Assembly: GCA_933228895.1 (NCBI GenBank)
Contig: OW121851.1
Location: 124,047,624 to 124,111,623, forward strand
DNA length: 64,000 nucleotides
DNA from: Platycnemis pennipes
Taxonomy: Eukaryota; Arthropoda; Insecta; Odonata; Platycnemididae
Reading direction: 5' to 3'
Under the pieces are notes generated by a model. It made no database searches, had not been told where the DNA came from, and was given only the letters and a program-made list of their open reading frames with translations. Made by a program: the position numbers and the translations under genes. Shown here piece by piece: positions 54,185 through 64,000 of this stretch. The number at the start of each line of letters is the position of its first letter. Position 1 is the stretch's first letter.

Positions 54185-55417
54185 TCAGCGCTTGATGCGG
54201 TTCTTCTTCCCCTTATTACCAAATTGGAGGATTTCGGTATCTGAAAGATACTCCTCCATTGGTTCTGGTTGGCTCTTACGAACCTTACCAGATGGGGGAG
54301 GGGATTGGGAGTTCCCACGCTTCGTTTGCGTGGCCCCGGCGGTGGTTTTTTTGGGGTTCTTCTTAGGAGAACCCGGTCCGGTGGTTTCCGTATTTTTTGC
54401 CGGATCTGTGACCTTAGCCGGCGTGGCAGATTTTTGGGCTGAAGCTTTGATTTTTTGGCTCACTATTTCTTCCGTCTGTGTCGAGATGGTGACCTTTGCT
54501 ATTCGAGGGGAGGCGACATGGGCGTAAGATTTCAAAAATGTAGGAGCAACTTGTGCTCTGTACTTTTTCCGAGCCTCGAAATACGGGATTTTCTCAACCG
54601 TCTTGATCTCCATTACTTTTCGCTCTTCGATCATCTTTGGGCAATTACGAGAGTACACGGGATGTGCACCCTCGCAATTGACACAAAGTGGGTCACCTGT
54701 GCACTCCGCACCCTCATGCTTCTCCAGGCCGCAACGGGGGCAGGTGGCCTTGCCCTCGCACCGTGTGGCCATATGGCCGAATCGCTGGCACTGGTAGCAT
54801 CGCATGGGTGCCGGTATGAATGGCCGCACTGGGACCGATTCATAACCAACAAACACCTTGTCGGGGAGCTGGTCACGCGCGAACGTGAGTACAACTGACG
54901 TCGTATTTACCCTTTCTCCGTTGCGCTTTGTAGTGAGTCGACGAGCATCGGTGACCCCCTGAGAGGCCATCTCCCGCTTAATCTCGTCGATCTCCACGTA
55001 CAAAAGGTCGTAATGACTTATCACTCCCCGACAGGTGTTCAAGGTGCGGTGCACCTCGACCTTAACGGGGATTTCGCCAAGCTTTGTCAATGTCAATAGC
55101 TTCTCGCTTTGAGCCCTCGTTGCCGTTTCGATGAGCAGTGTGCCATCGCGAAGTTTCTTTGCCGATTTAAGTTCCCCAGGAACAGAACCAGACAATACTT
55201 TACGTATGAGGAAGGGAGACACCTTCTTCAGGCTCTCCTCTTCCTTCTGACACCTCATCACTAAGTAGCGCTGACTAGCGCCTGAAACATTATCTCCCCC
55301 GCCCGATTCCGGACGGGATCCTTTAGGTGGTGGAAGTGATTCATCCGCCATGCCTAAACTGCATTCATCCCCCGGGCTCCCCACCCACCATGGAGCCACA
55401 CATTCGGGACGCCGCAC
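54185..55417 (-). CDS. Element E ORF1: zinc-knuckle protein
   Basis: The open frame is 410 residues. The likely start is the second Met (MADESLPPPKG, at 55351), matching the position in C and D. The stretch before it (ECVAPWWVGSPGDE) is conserved in all three leaders. The knuckles are CYQCQRFGHMATRC, CPRCGLEKHEGAEC and CVNCEGAHPVYSRNC. A Lys/Pro/Thr-rich disordered tail follows. The role is RNA binding and particle assembly, by analogy with I and Jockey ORF1. Confidence 0.88.
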   Translation of the reverse strand: MRRPECVAPWWVGSPGDECSLGMADESLPPPKGSRPESGGGDNVSGASQRYLVMRCQKEEESLKKVSPFLIRKVLSGSVPGELKSAKKLRDGTLLIETATRAQSEKLLTLTKLGEIPVKVEVHRTLNTCRGVISHYDLLYVEIDEIKREMASQGVTDARRLTTKRNGERVNTTSVVLTFARDQLPDKVFVGYESVPVRPFIPAPMRCYQCQRFGHMATRCEGKATCPRCGLEKHEGAECTGDPLCVNCEGAHPVYSRNCPKMIEERKVMEIKTVEKIPYFEARKKYRAQVAPTFLKSYAHVASPRIAKVTISTQTEEIVSQKIKASAQKSATPAKVTDPAKNTETTGPGSPKKNPKKTTAGATQTKRGNSQSPPPSGKVRKSQPEPMEEYLSDTEILQFGNKGKKNRIKR

Positions 55418-55949
55418 CGCAAACCGGTGCGGTCGCCAGGGCTACCCGAGGGGATATAGCACCCTAGAGGTGGTTGTCTGTTTCGGGTTGGGTCTTCGAT
55501 GCACGGGCCCACCAAACCAGTACATCTCCGACCGCCCTACGCAGACCCCCACCTCCCTGGCACTCGCCACCGTTAAGCGTAACGCCACGGAAGCCGATTG
55601 ACCGGGAGTGGCTAGCTCCCGGCCGCCCGTTTACACAGAATCCGGGGCCGAAGAGGGGTATTGGCCCGTAGTCCATACCGGGCATCCGACACCCGGCTGG
55701 GAACCGCGGACCTCACCCTCCAGGATCCCCTTCTCCTCCTTACGGGTCTCCGCACACGGCAAACATGCGGGTGGATCGCAGGCCAGGTGGTGTGGCCGCA
55801 CACAGACAGTTGACCCACAAGACTGTCCGGGCTCAACCCTTGCTGGCACGGGGTTTGTTATCGGGGTTGTCTCCCCGCCCTTTTAGTCGCCTCTTACGAC
55901 AAGCAGGGATACTGCGGGAGTATTCTCAATCCCCCTACCCGCAGGGGGG
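55418..55949 (-). promoter_or_regulatory. Conserved 5' leader of element E
   Basis: It is the same length (532 bp) as the C leader, with CTTGTCGTAAGAGGCGACTA near its 5' end and the GGGAGCTAGCCACTCCCGGT hairpin-like block at about 55604-55623. It probably holds the internal promoter. Confidence 0.55.
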
Positions 55950-57790
55950 AGGTAGGTAGTTCTTAAATTGTAAGGTGCGTCGACAGCTAGGTTATTTTGC
56001 ATTACTACAAAGTCTTGTTAGTAAAGGTAATAGTAATAATATTAAGGATTTATGTAATGCAGTTGTGGCTTGTGTAAAAATTTAAGCAATGTGATTTATA
56101 AAAGCTGTGAGGATTATATTTTAATGAATAGAAGTAATAAATGTATTACTAATAATAATAATAAAGATTTGTCTATTGCATTTATGTACTTATTTAAAAA
56201 TTATAAAAAGTGATTAAAAACTGTAAGAATTATATTTAATTGAATAGTCCCGTCTCCTTCAGAAATAAAATAACTCTGCTTAAAACATTAGGGTTGTCTC
56301 CTAGGACGGATTTTAGGTCTCCCCCTAAGTTTAGTCGCCTTCGCACGTCACGGTATTTGTCACACTCCGTCAGGATATGCCGAATGCTGGGAGGACAGTC
56401 GCAATCATCACACTGAGGTGGTAGCTTCTCTTCAGTGAGGAGAAATGAGTGAGTCAAAGGGCAGTGCCGTATCCTCAAAGGTGTGATGACGACCTCCTCT
56501 CTTCGGCTGTTACTGACGTTCGAGGGCCACACTGACGTAACCAGTTTGATGTAGCGATGTTTATTATTTTGTGCAGTACGCTAAGATTCCTTCCACTGCC
56601 CTAGGACTACCTGTATCAAGGAAGATTTTAGGTTCTCGTGTTGTACCAGCGTCGACTTAGTGTCTGTGCCGTTCAGAGCCTCTTTGGCCAAAGCGTCAGC
56701 CTTTTCATTTCCGGTTAACTCCACATGCTCCGGAACCCAAAGGAACCAAACGCTTATTCCCTTTCTACTGAGAGAAGCAGGGATGAATGTATCTCTCAAA
56801 TGATCGGGTGCATAGGCGAAAAGCTGGAAATGGATTGTATTGAGCTCAAGGAATCAGTGCATATAACGAAGGAGCCACCGTCGTCATAGTTTCTAGAGCC
56901 ATCTTTATGGCAAATAATTCCGCTGTTTATACGCTACACAGCGGATTTAATATTGCTTTGACTTCTCCTTGGCTAGGCGAGAACGCTGCGCATGCACAGG
57001 CCGACTCTGACTTAGAGCCGCCAGTGTACAAAATCGGAGTGATTCCCTTGAAACATTAAAAACTGACGCTGGTATTCCGACAGTGTGGTGAAGGATTTTC
57101 GTCGGTTACACAAGACCGTTTTAACCACCGGGATGGGTATTAACCAGGGATGGTGTGATGAGTAAGAGACAGGGTATATTTTAGGCACCCTGAAATCACA
57201 CCCAAGTATAAAATCATTAAAACGTACAAAAACAGGCCTAGTGGCCTTTGTCCGCCGGTTAAGAATTCCTAAAAAACGTGGTTTAAAAAGTATGTTTAAA
57301 CATGGATGTGCCGTCATGGATTAAACTTTGGAGACATCATTGCCCATCGCGTTCCTCCGGTGGCATAGAGGAGGCCCCCCTGCATCAGAATAGATGCTTA
57401 TGACCGGGCTTTTCCGAAATACCCCCGTACAGAGTCGTAACCCCGCGTTGTGCACGGGGGACAATGCTCGCAGGTACGACTCACGGGCGGACGCATAAAT
57501 AAAACAACCATAGTCTAATTTAGAGCGCAACAATGTGCGATATATAAAAGCAATGTTTTGCGGTCTGCTTCCCACGATGTGTGGCTTAAAAAATTTAAAA
57601 TATTTAGTGAATTAATAAATTTTGTCTTTAAAAGATTAATATGTTCTCGCCAATTGAGCCTGTAGTCAAGTATCATACCAAGAATGCGGGCCGACTGAAC
57701 AAAAGGGAGATTTCTTCCCCAAGGTATAATGTGGGCTGCATTTGGATTCTTACTTTCCTGTGAAAATGGACACACTTGATCTTCTCATGG
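55950..57790 (-). mobile_element. I-like retrotransposon F, 3' fragment
   Basis: It carries the 3' tail (AGGTAGGTAGTT), the GTCGACGCACC-type motif (plus-strand GGTGCGTCGACAG at about 55975) and 3' UTR, then ORF2 from the C-terminus back to RT. It is close to E at the nucleotide level. The match stops sharply at 57790 in TCTCATGGG, where Jockey copy B begins. The rest of F does not reappear after B, so a deletion or F truncation happened at this junction. Confidence 0.85.
56236..57780 (-). pseudogene. Element F ORF2 remnant
   Basis: Pieces in shifted frames: 57515-57775 (RT end, ILGMILDYRLNWREHINLL), 57321-57575 (YRTLLRSKLDYGCFIYASAR), 57012-57317 (FLGILNRRTKATRPVFVRFN), 56581-56799 (RNase H: VELTGNEKADALAKEALNG) and 56236-56532 (C-terminal: CDDCDCPPSIRHILTEC). 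Several small indels, including one at the YTDGS region (57010-57025), inactivate it. Confidence 0.85.
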
Positions 57791-58056
57791 GCTGGACTCT
57801 GATTCTTGGCTTTAATAAAAACTGCTCTTCTCGCCGGCGTCTATTGGGGCGTCGGCATTGCAGGGGCTGCAGCAACCGCTGCCATCGACCTATCCCAAAG
57901 GCTACATTGCGTCGCTCCTACCATAGCCAAATGGCTGCATAATCAACTGAAGTTTACATTCTATCTGAGCATGAGAGCTCGGATAACACACCACCTGCCA
58001 TAACCAACGCATCACTAGCGGCCACTGAGCACACAGCCCGGACGCATGAGAGCTCC

Positions 58057-59634
58057 GTGGTCAACACCACTGCATCCGCAGCAGCACTGTTCATTCCATC
58101 GCTCGTAGTCGAGTCATCGTTCACCCGCGTGCATGAGAGCACAGACAGTGAGGGCTTCATTACGCCTCGCCCACACTCTTCACGTCGCGTGACGAAACCC
58201 ATCTTTGGCACCGACAGGAGACCTGCTGTGCGCCGCGCATTTATTACTCGTGAAGAAGCGACTCAAAAACGGCTAAAGCTTTCCTTCGACTACAATATAG
58301 AAACCAACAATTCATTCGCTCCCATTGCGCCCGAGGACGCAGAGGAGATGGATGCTGAGGAAGGTCCATCCACCGCCACCGGCGTCAGCGACAATCAGCG
58401 CGCCCCTGTGGATAAGGGTCCTACAAAGGGCCTTACTGTTCCGAAGAAACGACCACCACCGATTGTAGTCTACGACGTCGCGGACGCGCACGCTTTCCAC
58501 GACTTAATCAAAGACACCATGGAAGACAAAACATTCCCTGTATCGCACGAAGAGGGTAGCATCCGGGTTATCCTGAGGACGATGGAGGATTATAATCGCG
58601 TCCGCACCACCTTGGAGAACGGGGATGCACAATACTCCACCTGGGCCGTGGGTGAAGAGAAGGTAACCTCCTTTACCATACGCGGGCTGACTTCCAGGCA
58701 CAATCCAGACTTGATCACGATGGATCTGCAAGACATGCGTCCTTATTCTCTTTCTGAAACTCTCGTGGTATCCAAGGGATACCATAGGTTTTCGGGACTC
58801 GCGTTAACTTTTTGTAAACATTCTAATGAGGAAATCAATGAAACGCAACCTCGGTTTCGTTGCTGGGGAGATAACCGAGGTTGCGTTTCAAACGAGAATA
58901 CGGGCCATGGGCTTAATCGTCCGCCGCATCCGGCAACTCCGCATTAGCGGCCGTCCAAACGGCGTTTTCGTATACGACGGCGACTACGTAGTCACCATCT
59001 CTCCAACGTCCGATTGATCGCATCAGAGGAATCCGGAGCATAGGGATCTCGGTCTGCTCTCTGAAGCTTTTCAAGCACACGGAGCCGCAAATGTGTTACC
59101 GCTGTAGCCGTTATGGTCACAGCTCATTCTTCAGCATCGCCGCGGTATTTAAAGTGTGCAGAAGCACATGAAGGCCGGCACTGCCAGGAAGCGGAAAAGC
59201 GTCGATGCTGCAACTGCAGAGGCGAACATATTGCCTGTTCACGAGACTGCCCTGTCTGGAAAGACCAAAAACAGCGTGTTGACAATAAACCAACTAAGCG
59301 CGGGGGAATACGCGGCAAAACCTCTTCTGGAGCCACTCGGGATACTGCAGCATCCTCTCCCTCTTCCACCACGCCGAACCAAACACTGCAGAATCCAAGA
59401 ACGGGCAACTGCATCTTCGTTCCTTCCCTTGGGACGCAAAACGCCTGGGGAAATGGAGACCAGCCACGATCAGCACCGAGACAGCGTCCGACGATGCAGA
59501 AACGCCTGGAGGTCAGGTTTCCGAATCTTCCGGCAAACCCTCTACCTTCGACGCACCAGCAAGAGACTGTGGCTTCCCTCAGTATCCCTCTTCGGTGGCG
59601 CAGAACACAGGAAGCGCAGCAAACGGCCACGTAG
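58057..59634 (+). pseudogene. Element B ORF1: zinc-knuckle protein, disrupted
   Basis: 58057-58740 aligns with A ORF1 (GFITPRPHSSRRVTKPIFGT; IVVYDVADAHAFHDLI; TSFTIRGLTSRH). An insertion of about 140 bp (58735-58880) containing a hairpin then breaks the frame. Similarity resumes in a second frame (RIRAMGLIVRRIRQLRISGR, at about 58890-58960) and, after further shifts, at CYRCSRYGHSSF (59094) and CCNCRGEHIACSRDCPVW (from 59208). The tail to 59634 is Pro/Thr/Gln-rich as in A. Not functional. Confidence 0.75.
58839..58890. repeat. Perfect hairpin, 18-bp arms, in B ORF1
   Basis: TGAAACGCAACCTCGGTT (58839-58856) is exactly complementary to 58873-58890, with a 16-nt loop. It lies in the part of B ORF1 that has no match in A. 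It may be an insertion scar made by a templated (snap-back) repair event. Confidence 0.85.
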
Positions 59635-59776
59635 ATCCCAGCACCAGGATCTACGCCGGCCCCTATCACGACCCTCGCGGCGGACGGCGGCTACGAGCCT
59701 TTAGACGCCAGCCTTGAAGCCGTGCTTTTGACCCTAACGCAGATAAAGCTGAATCTGCAAACACAGATGCAGTTGC

Positions 59777-61963
59777 TTGTTTCAACGATGCAACAGCTTC
59801 TATTTCTCCTTCGCCGGCACTAGCTACGCTGCGACAAAGAGAAGCCTCACCATCGCTAGCTGGAACGCTGGCGGAGCAATCACAAGGAAAACACCAGAGC
59901 TGCTGAAATTCTTGGCAAAACACGGATGTGACGCTGCCCTCATCCAAGAAACGCATCTAACGAAGACATCCAAATAGACGGTGCCGGGATGGAAAGTCTT
60001 CCAAGATCCCAGAGAAAATAGCATAACTCACGGACGCGTGGGCGGCGGAACGGCAATATTGACTGCTGAAGGTCGCTCTGCGCAACGCCTGCCACTCACC
60101 GCTGGACGAAAGATTGTGGAAGCCACAGCAGTCTCCATGAAACTCGAAGGAAATCTGACGCTTTCTTTGATTTCCGCGTACGCTAAACCAGGCCCAAGCT
60201 TGATACTCGAGGAAATGAACGCTTTGATCGCCGGCGGAGGCCCTTTCATAATTGCCGGGGATCTGAATGCCAAACACGCAACCTGGCATTCCAGATGTCC
60301 AAATCATCGCGGAGGACGGCTCCTACAGTGGATGAAAGACAACGACGATGAAAGACAACGACATCGAAACAGCAGCGCCAAATGCTCCTACTCATTACCA
60401 CTACTGTCAGGACACCGACGCGGGAGACGTGCTTGATTTCGCACTGCACATAGACCTGCCATTCTCCATCTCGGCTTCGGTCGTCACAGCGCTGGACTCC
60501 GACCACTTGCCGGTGTTATTCAAAGTCGGACGCCGTCCATCGATCGAGCATGCAAAGAGAAGTAAGGAATTACGACAAAACAGACTGGGAGGAATATCGC
60601 TGTCACGTCGCTAATTCCCTGCACGCCACAGCAGACATCGCACTCGAAACAACTGCGGAGATTGACGCGAGATGCAACGTAATCACCGCCGCAATAGACG
60701 CTGCATTAGAACAGACAGCACCTAAGAAGAAAATTCGTCCGTTCATTCACCTCGCACTTCCGCAGGAGATTATCGTCAACATCGCTGCAAAAAACGCGCT
60801 GAGACGCCGCTTCCAACGGACTAGGGATCCAGACAAGGCGCGATAGCGAGCCGCTCAACACCGGCTGCGAGATGACATCTGCGAATTCCGCCAGGATTCT
60901 TGGAAACTTTTCGCCGCCACGCTTTCCGAAGAGGACGGCTCATCGTGGCGGATTATGCGTTCACTTCGTCGGCCACAAACCGAAGAGGCGCCGCTTCGCA
61001 CGGCCAACGGGCCGATACACAGCGCTGCACAAAAAGCGGAGCATATGGCCGATCATCTTGAAGAGGCTTTCACCACACCGCCGGGAGACGATTCTCCACT
61101 TCAGCAGCACGTCAGCCTCCAAAAGGAACCGAAGACCATCATAGATCTTCATGAGAGGCCGCCCCGTCTGCAGACGTTGAAAAGAAGAAAAGCACCCGGC
61201 CCGGACAACATCCCAAAGGAAGCCCTTCTTCAAATGCCGATGGTGCTCGCTTACGCACTTTTGGCTATGTTCAACGCATGCATCGCCCTCGGCCATTTTC
61301 CCGAGATATGGAAGAGAGCACGCATAATCTGCATACCAAAAGCCGGGAAATCTCCGACATCAGCAGTAAACTTCCGCCCGATTTCGCTGCTGAGCGCCGT
61401 CGGAAAGCTGTTTGAGAAGATGCTCCTTGCGCACGTTCTTCGCATCACGGACAGCCTGAACATCATTCCTGACCATCAGTTCGGCTTCCGTGAAGAACAT
61501 TCAACCGCGCACCAGGTGGCCCGGTTACTTGATTTCATCTCGACGGGTAAAAACTGGAGACACACCACGGTCGGCGCCTTTTTTGATATGTATTAACAAG
61601 GCGTTCGACCGTGTGTGGCATGCAGGCCTCTGCCACAAACTGCGCTGCTTCGGATTCCCGGGCATGGATGTTAGGCATCGTGGCTTACTGGCTTCAAGAG
61701 CGTAGCTTCGTTGTTGCATGGCACAACGAAACATCCGGTCGTCGAAACATCAAAGCTGGCGTGCCACAGGGAAGCGTCCTTTCGCCGACGCTTTTTAACA
61801 TTTTTACCACCGACATGCCGTCCGACTTCGGCAGCAACGTAATTTCCGCGCTATATGCGGACAATGATGCATTGTTGGCAAGATCGGCGAAGGCATCGTT
61901 GGCGGCAACAATCTCCAAAGAGCAGCGGACCAGCTTATGAGTTGGTATTCCACCTGGCTCTAA
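59777..61963 (+). pseudogene. Element B ORF2: endonuclease-reverse transcriptase, broken
   Basis: Pieces align with A ORF2: SWNAGGAITRKTPELLKFL then QETHL (59840-59960), a stop at 59975, GGGTAIL and AGDLNAKHATWHSR (to 60340), DSDHLPVLF (about 60500), KRRKAPGPDNIPKEALLQMP (61180-61240), GFREEHSTAHQVARLL (61480-61535), NKAFDRVWHAGL (61590-61630) and GVPQGSVLSPTLFNIF (61758-61805). The catalytic box reads YADN instead of YADD (61854-61865). A 16-bp tandem duplication (60331-60346 = 60347-60362) causes one frameshift. At least four other breaks are visible. Confidence 0.82.
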
Positions 61964-62541
61964 AGAGGGCCGCCAACGCGCCGGAAATGGCGCGCCAAAA
62001 ATGCGGGGTTAAGGCCCCAGATTGAAGAAGCGCACCGAATTTTTGCTCCAGCCTGAACAGCCCAATGGAGCTGACCAGGCAGCATCCCGCGAAAGCGCGG
62101 ATTTCCTCCAGGTTCATCATATCTGCTTGTTTTCTTCACAACTTCACACGTCTGGAATCTGCTTCGAACCCATCAGTGTGAATAATACTCCAGAGTGTGG
62201 ATCGCTTGGGACTTAATTGAAATATTATCTACGGTAGTAGCCACTTTTTCGCGTAGGTACTTTTAAAAAATATCTAATCTCTAATAATTCATTAAAATAT
62301 TTTTAAACCTACGGAGTACCTATCCTTATTTGTTGCAGGCTACGTGCATAATATTCAGTAAGCAGCATACTCTAAAACTGGATGAATATAATTATATATG
62401 CAATAAAAATAGGAGAAAGCATGTATGGTAAGTGGAATTACATTTTTATATTCATCAATGAATGTTAAGAATGTACAAATCTATATCTTTTTTTATTTCG
62501 TTGATAAAATTACTCTCTTTAAAAATTTCTCTATAGCAGTC
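61964..62541. other. Unassigned sequence before piggyBac
   Basis: 61964-62160 is GC-balanced with no match to A; beyond that it is AT-rich. TTAA sites occur (for example about 62213), but no piggyBac-type inverted end could be identified. ACTTTCTCTATAG (to 62536) before the transposase ATG could be a splice acceptor. Confidence 0.35.
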
Positions 62542-64000
62542 ATGGAGATGACATCAACTGCATCAAGTAAGCGGAAAAGGAGCACATCTCATCACACCAC
62601 GACTCGTGTTTCCGATCAAGACATTGCCCGTTTCGTTGAAGAACCGGATGAAAATTCGGATTTTAGTGAATCAGATTCAAATTTTGTTATCTCTTCCGAG
62701 GACGAGGAAACCGAAGCCATCTCAGAGGATGATGACACAAATGACGTCTGTAAGGCCTCAGGCGTTTCAGGTAATCATACTCCCCCGACCGTATGTCAAA
62801 CTGAAAGGCCAATTATTACGCCCATCCCTTACTCTGGGAATCCAGGACTCATAGTATGGCCCCATGTTTTAGTCCCCAAAGGTTTCTTCAGCCTCTTAGC
62901 AAATGACGAATTTTTTGACTTCGTCATCTCAGAAACCAACATAAATGCCCGGCGATTGCAGAACAAATCCCCTGCCGAGAAATCTAGAATGAAAGCATGG
63001 AAAGACTTAGCTAGAGAAGAATTTGAATTTTTCTTGGGCTACTTTTCCATATGGGATCTATCCGAATAAATAAAATGCAACACTATTGGCGAAAAGATAG
63101 GATGTATGAATTTCCAACTTTCTCGAAGGCCATGGCTAGAGACAGGTTCATGGTCGTTTTAAGATGCCTACAGTTTGGGAGAAATGTTCCTGAGAGCGAC
63201 CCAAAACCTTGTGATCCACTGTACGAAATCCGTCCTCTATTGGATCTTTTCCAAAGGAATATGAAAAATGTTTATTGTCCTCAAAAGCAGCTTAGCCTGG
63301 ACGAGTCTATGGTCCTATGGAGGGGAAGACTGTACTTTCGGCAGTACTTAAAAAACAAAAGGCATAAATATGGAATGATATTATACAAGCTTACTGAACC
63401 AAATGGACTCGTTTTAGATTGCTTGGTTTATACCGGTTCAAGGGATCCTCATGCTGGTGGAGTTGGCCACTCAGAAAAAGTTGTTCATTCACTTCTCTCT
63501 AGTTACTCCAATGTTGGTCATGCTGTATACATGGACAACTTTTACAATACTTACAAACTGTCGCAAAAACTGCTGGAAAAGTAAATATATTCAACTGGAA
63601 CGCTCCAAAGAATGAGAAAAGGCAACCCTCCTGAAGTTGAAAAGAAAAAATTGCTAAAAGGAGAAATTGTGGCTCAGTATACGCAAGACGGAATATGCAT
63701 ATGTAAGTGGAAAGACAAGAGGGATGTGCTCATGATTTCGTCAGAGCACAATGCAGATGTTATAGAAGTGTCCAACAGAAGAGGGAAGATGTCAAAGAAA
63801 CCTAGGATGATTGCTGAATACAATAAATATATGGGAGGAATAGATCGCGCAGATCAAATTCTCTCGTATTATCCAGTTGAGAGAAGAAGTATGAGATGGT
63901 ATTTGAAACTAGGGATACACATATTTCAAATACTACTAAATAATTCACAAATAATCCATAGCAAATTTAGTGGCAAATGTTTGAATCTTCAGACGTTTCG
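62542..64000 (+). pseudogene. piggyBac transposase, nearly intact, cut by window end
   Basis: The ATG at 62542 begins an acidic N-terminal region (SDSNFVISSEDEETEAISED) followed by the DDE_Tnp_1_7 domain. A -1 type frameshift near 63037 (in the GGGCTAC stretch) moves the frame; the second frame runs from there to 63584. It holds the first catalytic Asp in SLDESMVLWRGRL and the second in VYMDNFYNTYKL. A single TAA at 63582-63584 then interrupts the same frame, which continues as GTLQRMRKGNPPEV and YNKYMGGIDRADQILSYY (third Asp) to the window edge. All three Asp are present. Two lesions suggest a recently dead copy, unless they are sequencing errors. Confidence 0.85.

Larger units (their letters stand above)
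50246..55949 (-). mobile_element. I-like non-LTR retrotransposon E, full length with intact ORFs
   Basis: The 5,704-bp element lies between 12-bp duplications AGGTAGGTAGTT (50234-50245 and 55950-55961). It has the same plan as C: C run and TGCGGGTAGGGGG start, 532-bp leader, ORF1, 73-bp AT-rich spacer, ORF2, then a 3' UTR with GTCGACGCACC and an AACC-rich tail. Both ORFs are open. It inserted into the simple-repeat 3' tail of element F, a close relative, so the two lie head to tail. Confidence 0.92.
57791..61963 (+). mobile_element. Jockey-like retrotransposon B, decayed, 3'-truncated
   Basis: ORF1 and ORF2 remnants match element A in order along the plus strand, but at the protein level rather than closely. 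Similarity ends at about 61963, shortly after the YADD-equivalent (at WYSTWL). No 3' UTR or poly(A) is present. Because LINEs normally lose their 5' end, the missing 3' end suggests later deletion. The 5' border at 57791 abuts F; 57791-58056 is unmatched leader-like sequence. Confidence 0.75.

Noticed and set aside
54112..54318. N-terminal extension of element E ORF2 (69 codons)
   Set aside because: It overlaps the ORF1 end and AT-rich spacer and is absent from C and D; the Met at 54111 is the conserved start.

Overview
This 64 kb window looks like repeat-rich DNA from an arthropod, most likely an insect. I find no convincing host gene. Coding capacity is almost entirely transposon-derived: non-LTR retrotransposons of at least four lineages (I-like with RNase H, Jockey, RTE and CR1/L2-like), a piggyBac transposase, hAT, Tc1/mariner-like and foldback DNA elements, and two solo LTRs. 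The background is AT-rich and intron-rich in style, without operons, rRNA or tRNA genes. The mix of Jockey and RNase H-bearing I-like elements with piggyBac points to an arthropod, but the species cannot be read from the sequence.

Layout. 1-2.1 kb: AT-rich DNA with one hAT-type MITE. 2.1-6.66 kb: a Jockey-type element (A, plus strand) with both ORFs open. 7.35-12.57 kb: a 5.2 kb region bracketed by ~440-bp inverted arms. 12.9-27.26 kb: one old I-like retrotransposon (G, minus strand) split by three insertions whose edges can be placed to the base by comparison with intact element E: a 4.1 kb Tc1/mariner-like element (holding an RTE fragment), a 1.0 kb solo LTR and a 6.4 kb foldback element. 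27.6-28.7 kb: remnant of a LINE ORF1 with a MITE in it. 28.79-34.56 kb: a full-length, apparently intact I-like element (C) with a 13-bp target-site duplication (TSD). 35.4-37.7 kb: a truncated CR1/L2-like LINE. 38.4-39.96 kb: a second solo LTR.

40.3-50.2 kb: a G-rich tandem satellite interrupted by a decayed I-like element (D), which itself carries a 2.6 kb hAT element with an 8-bp TSD. 50.25-55.95 kb: a second full-length, intact I-like element (E), inserted in the 3' tail of a truncated relative (F, to 57.79 kb). 57.79-61.96 kb: a decayed Jockey relative of A (B). 62.5-64 kb: a piggyBac transposase with one frameshift and one stop, running off the window.

How they work together: elements C and E carry an ORF1 nucleic-acid-binding protein and an ORF2 with endonuclease, reverse transcriptase, RNase H and a C-terminal zinc motif; they could in principle mobilise themselves and perhaps decayed relatives D, F and G. 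Nesting gives a relative time order. G is older than the LTR, Tc1-like and foldback insertions in it. D is older than its hAT. The F tail was present before E arrived. The least ordinary signals are the foldback element with its ~137-bp repeats carrying DR1-type AGGTCA pairs, the exon-like satellite unit, and the unidentified 5.2 kb inverted-repeat region.
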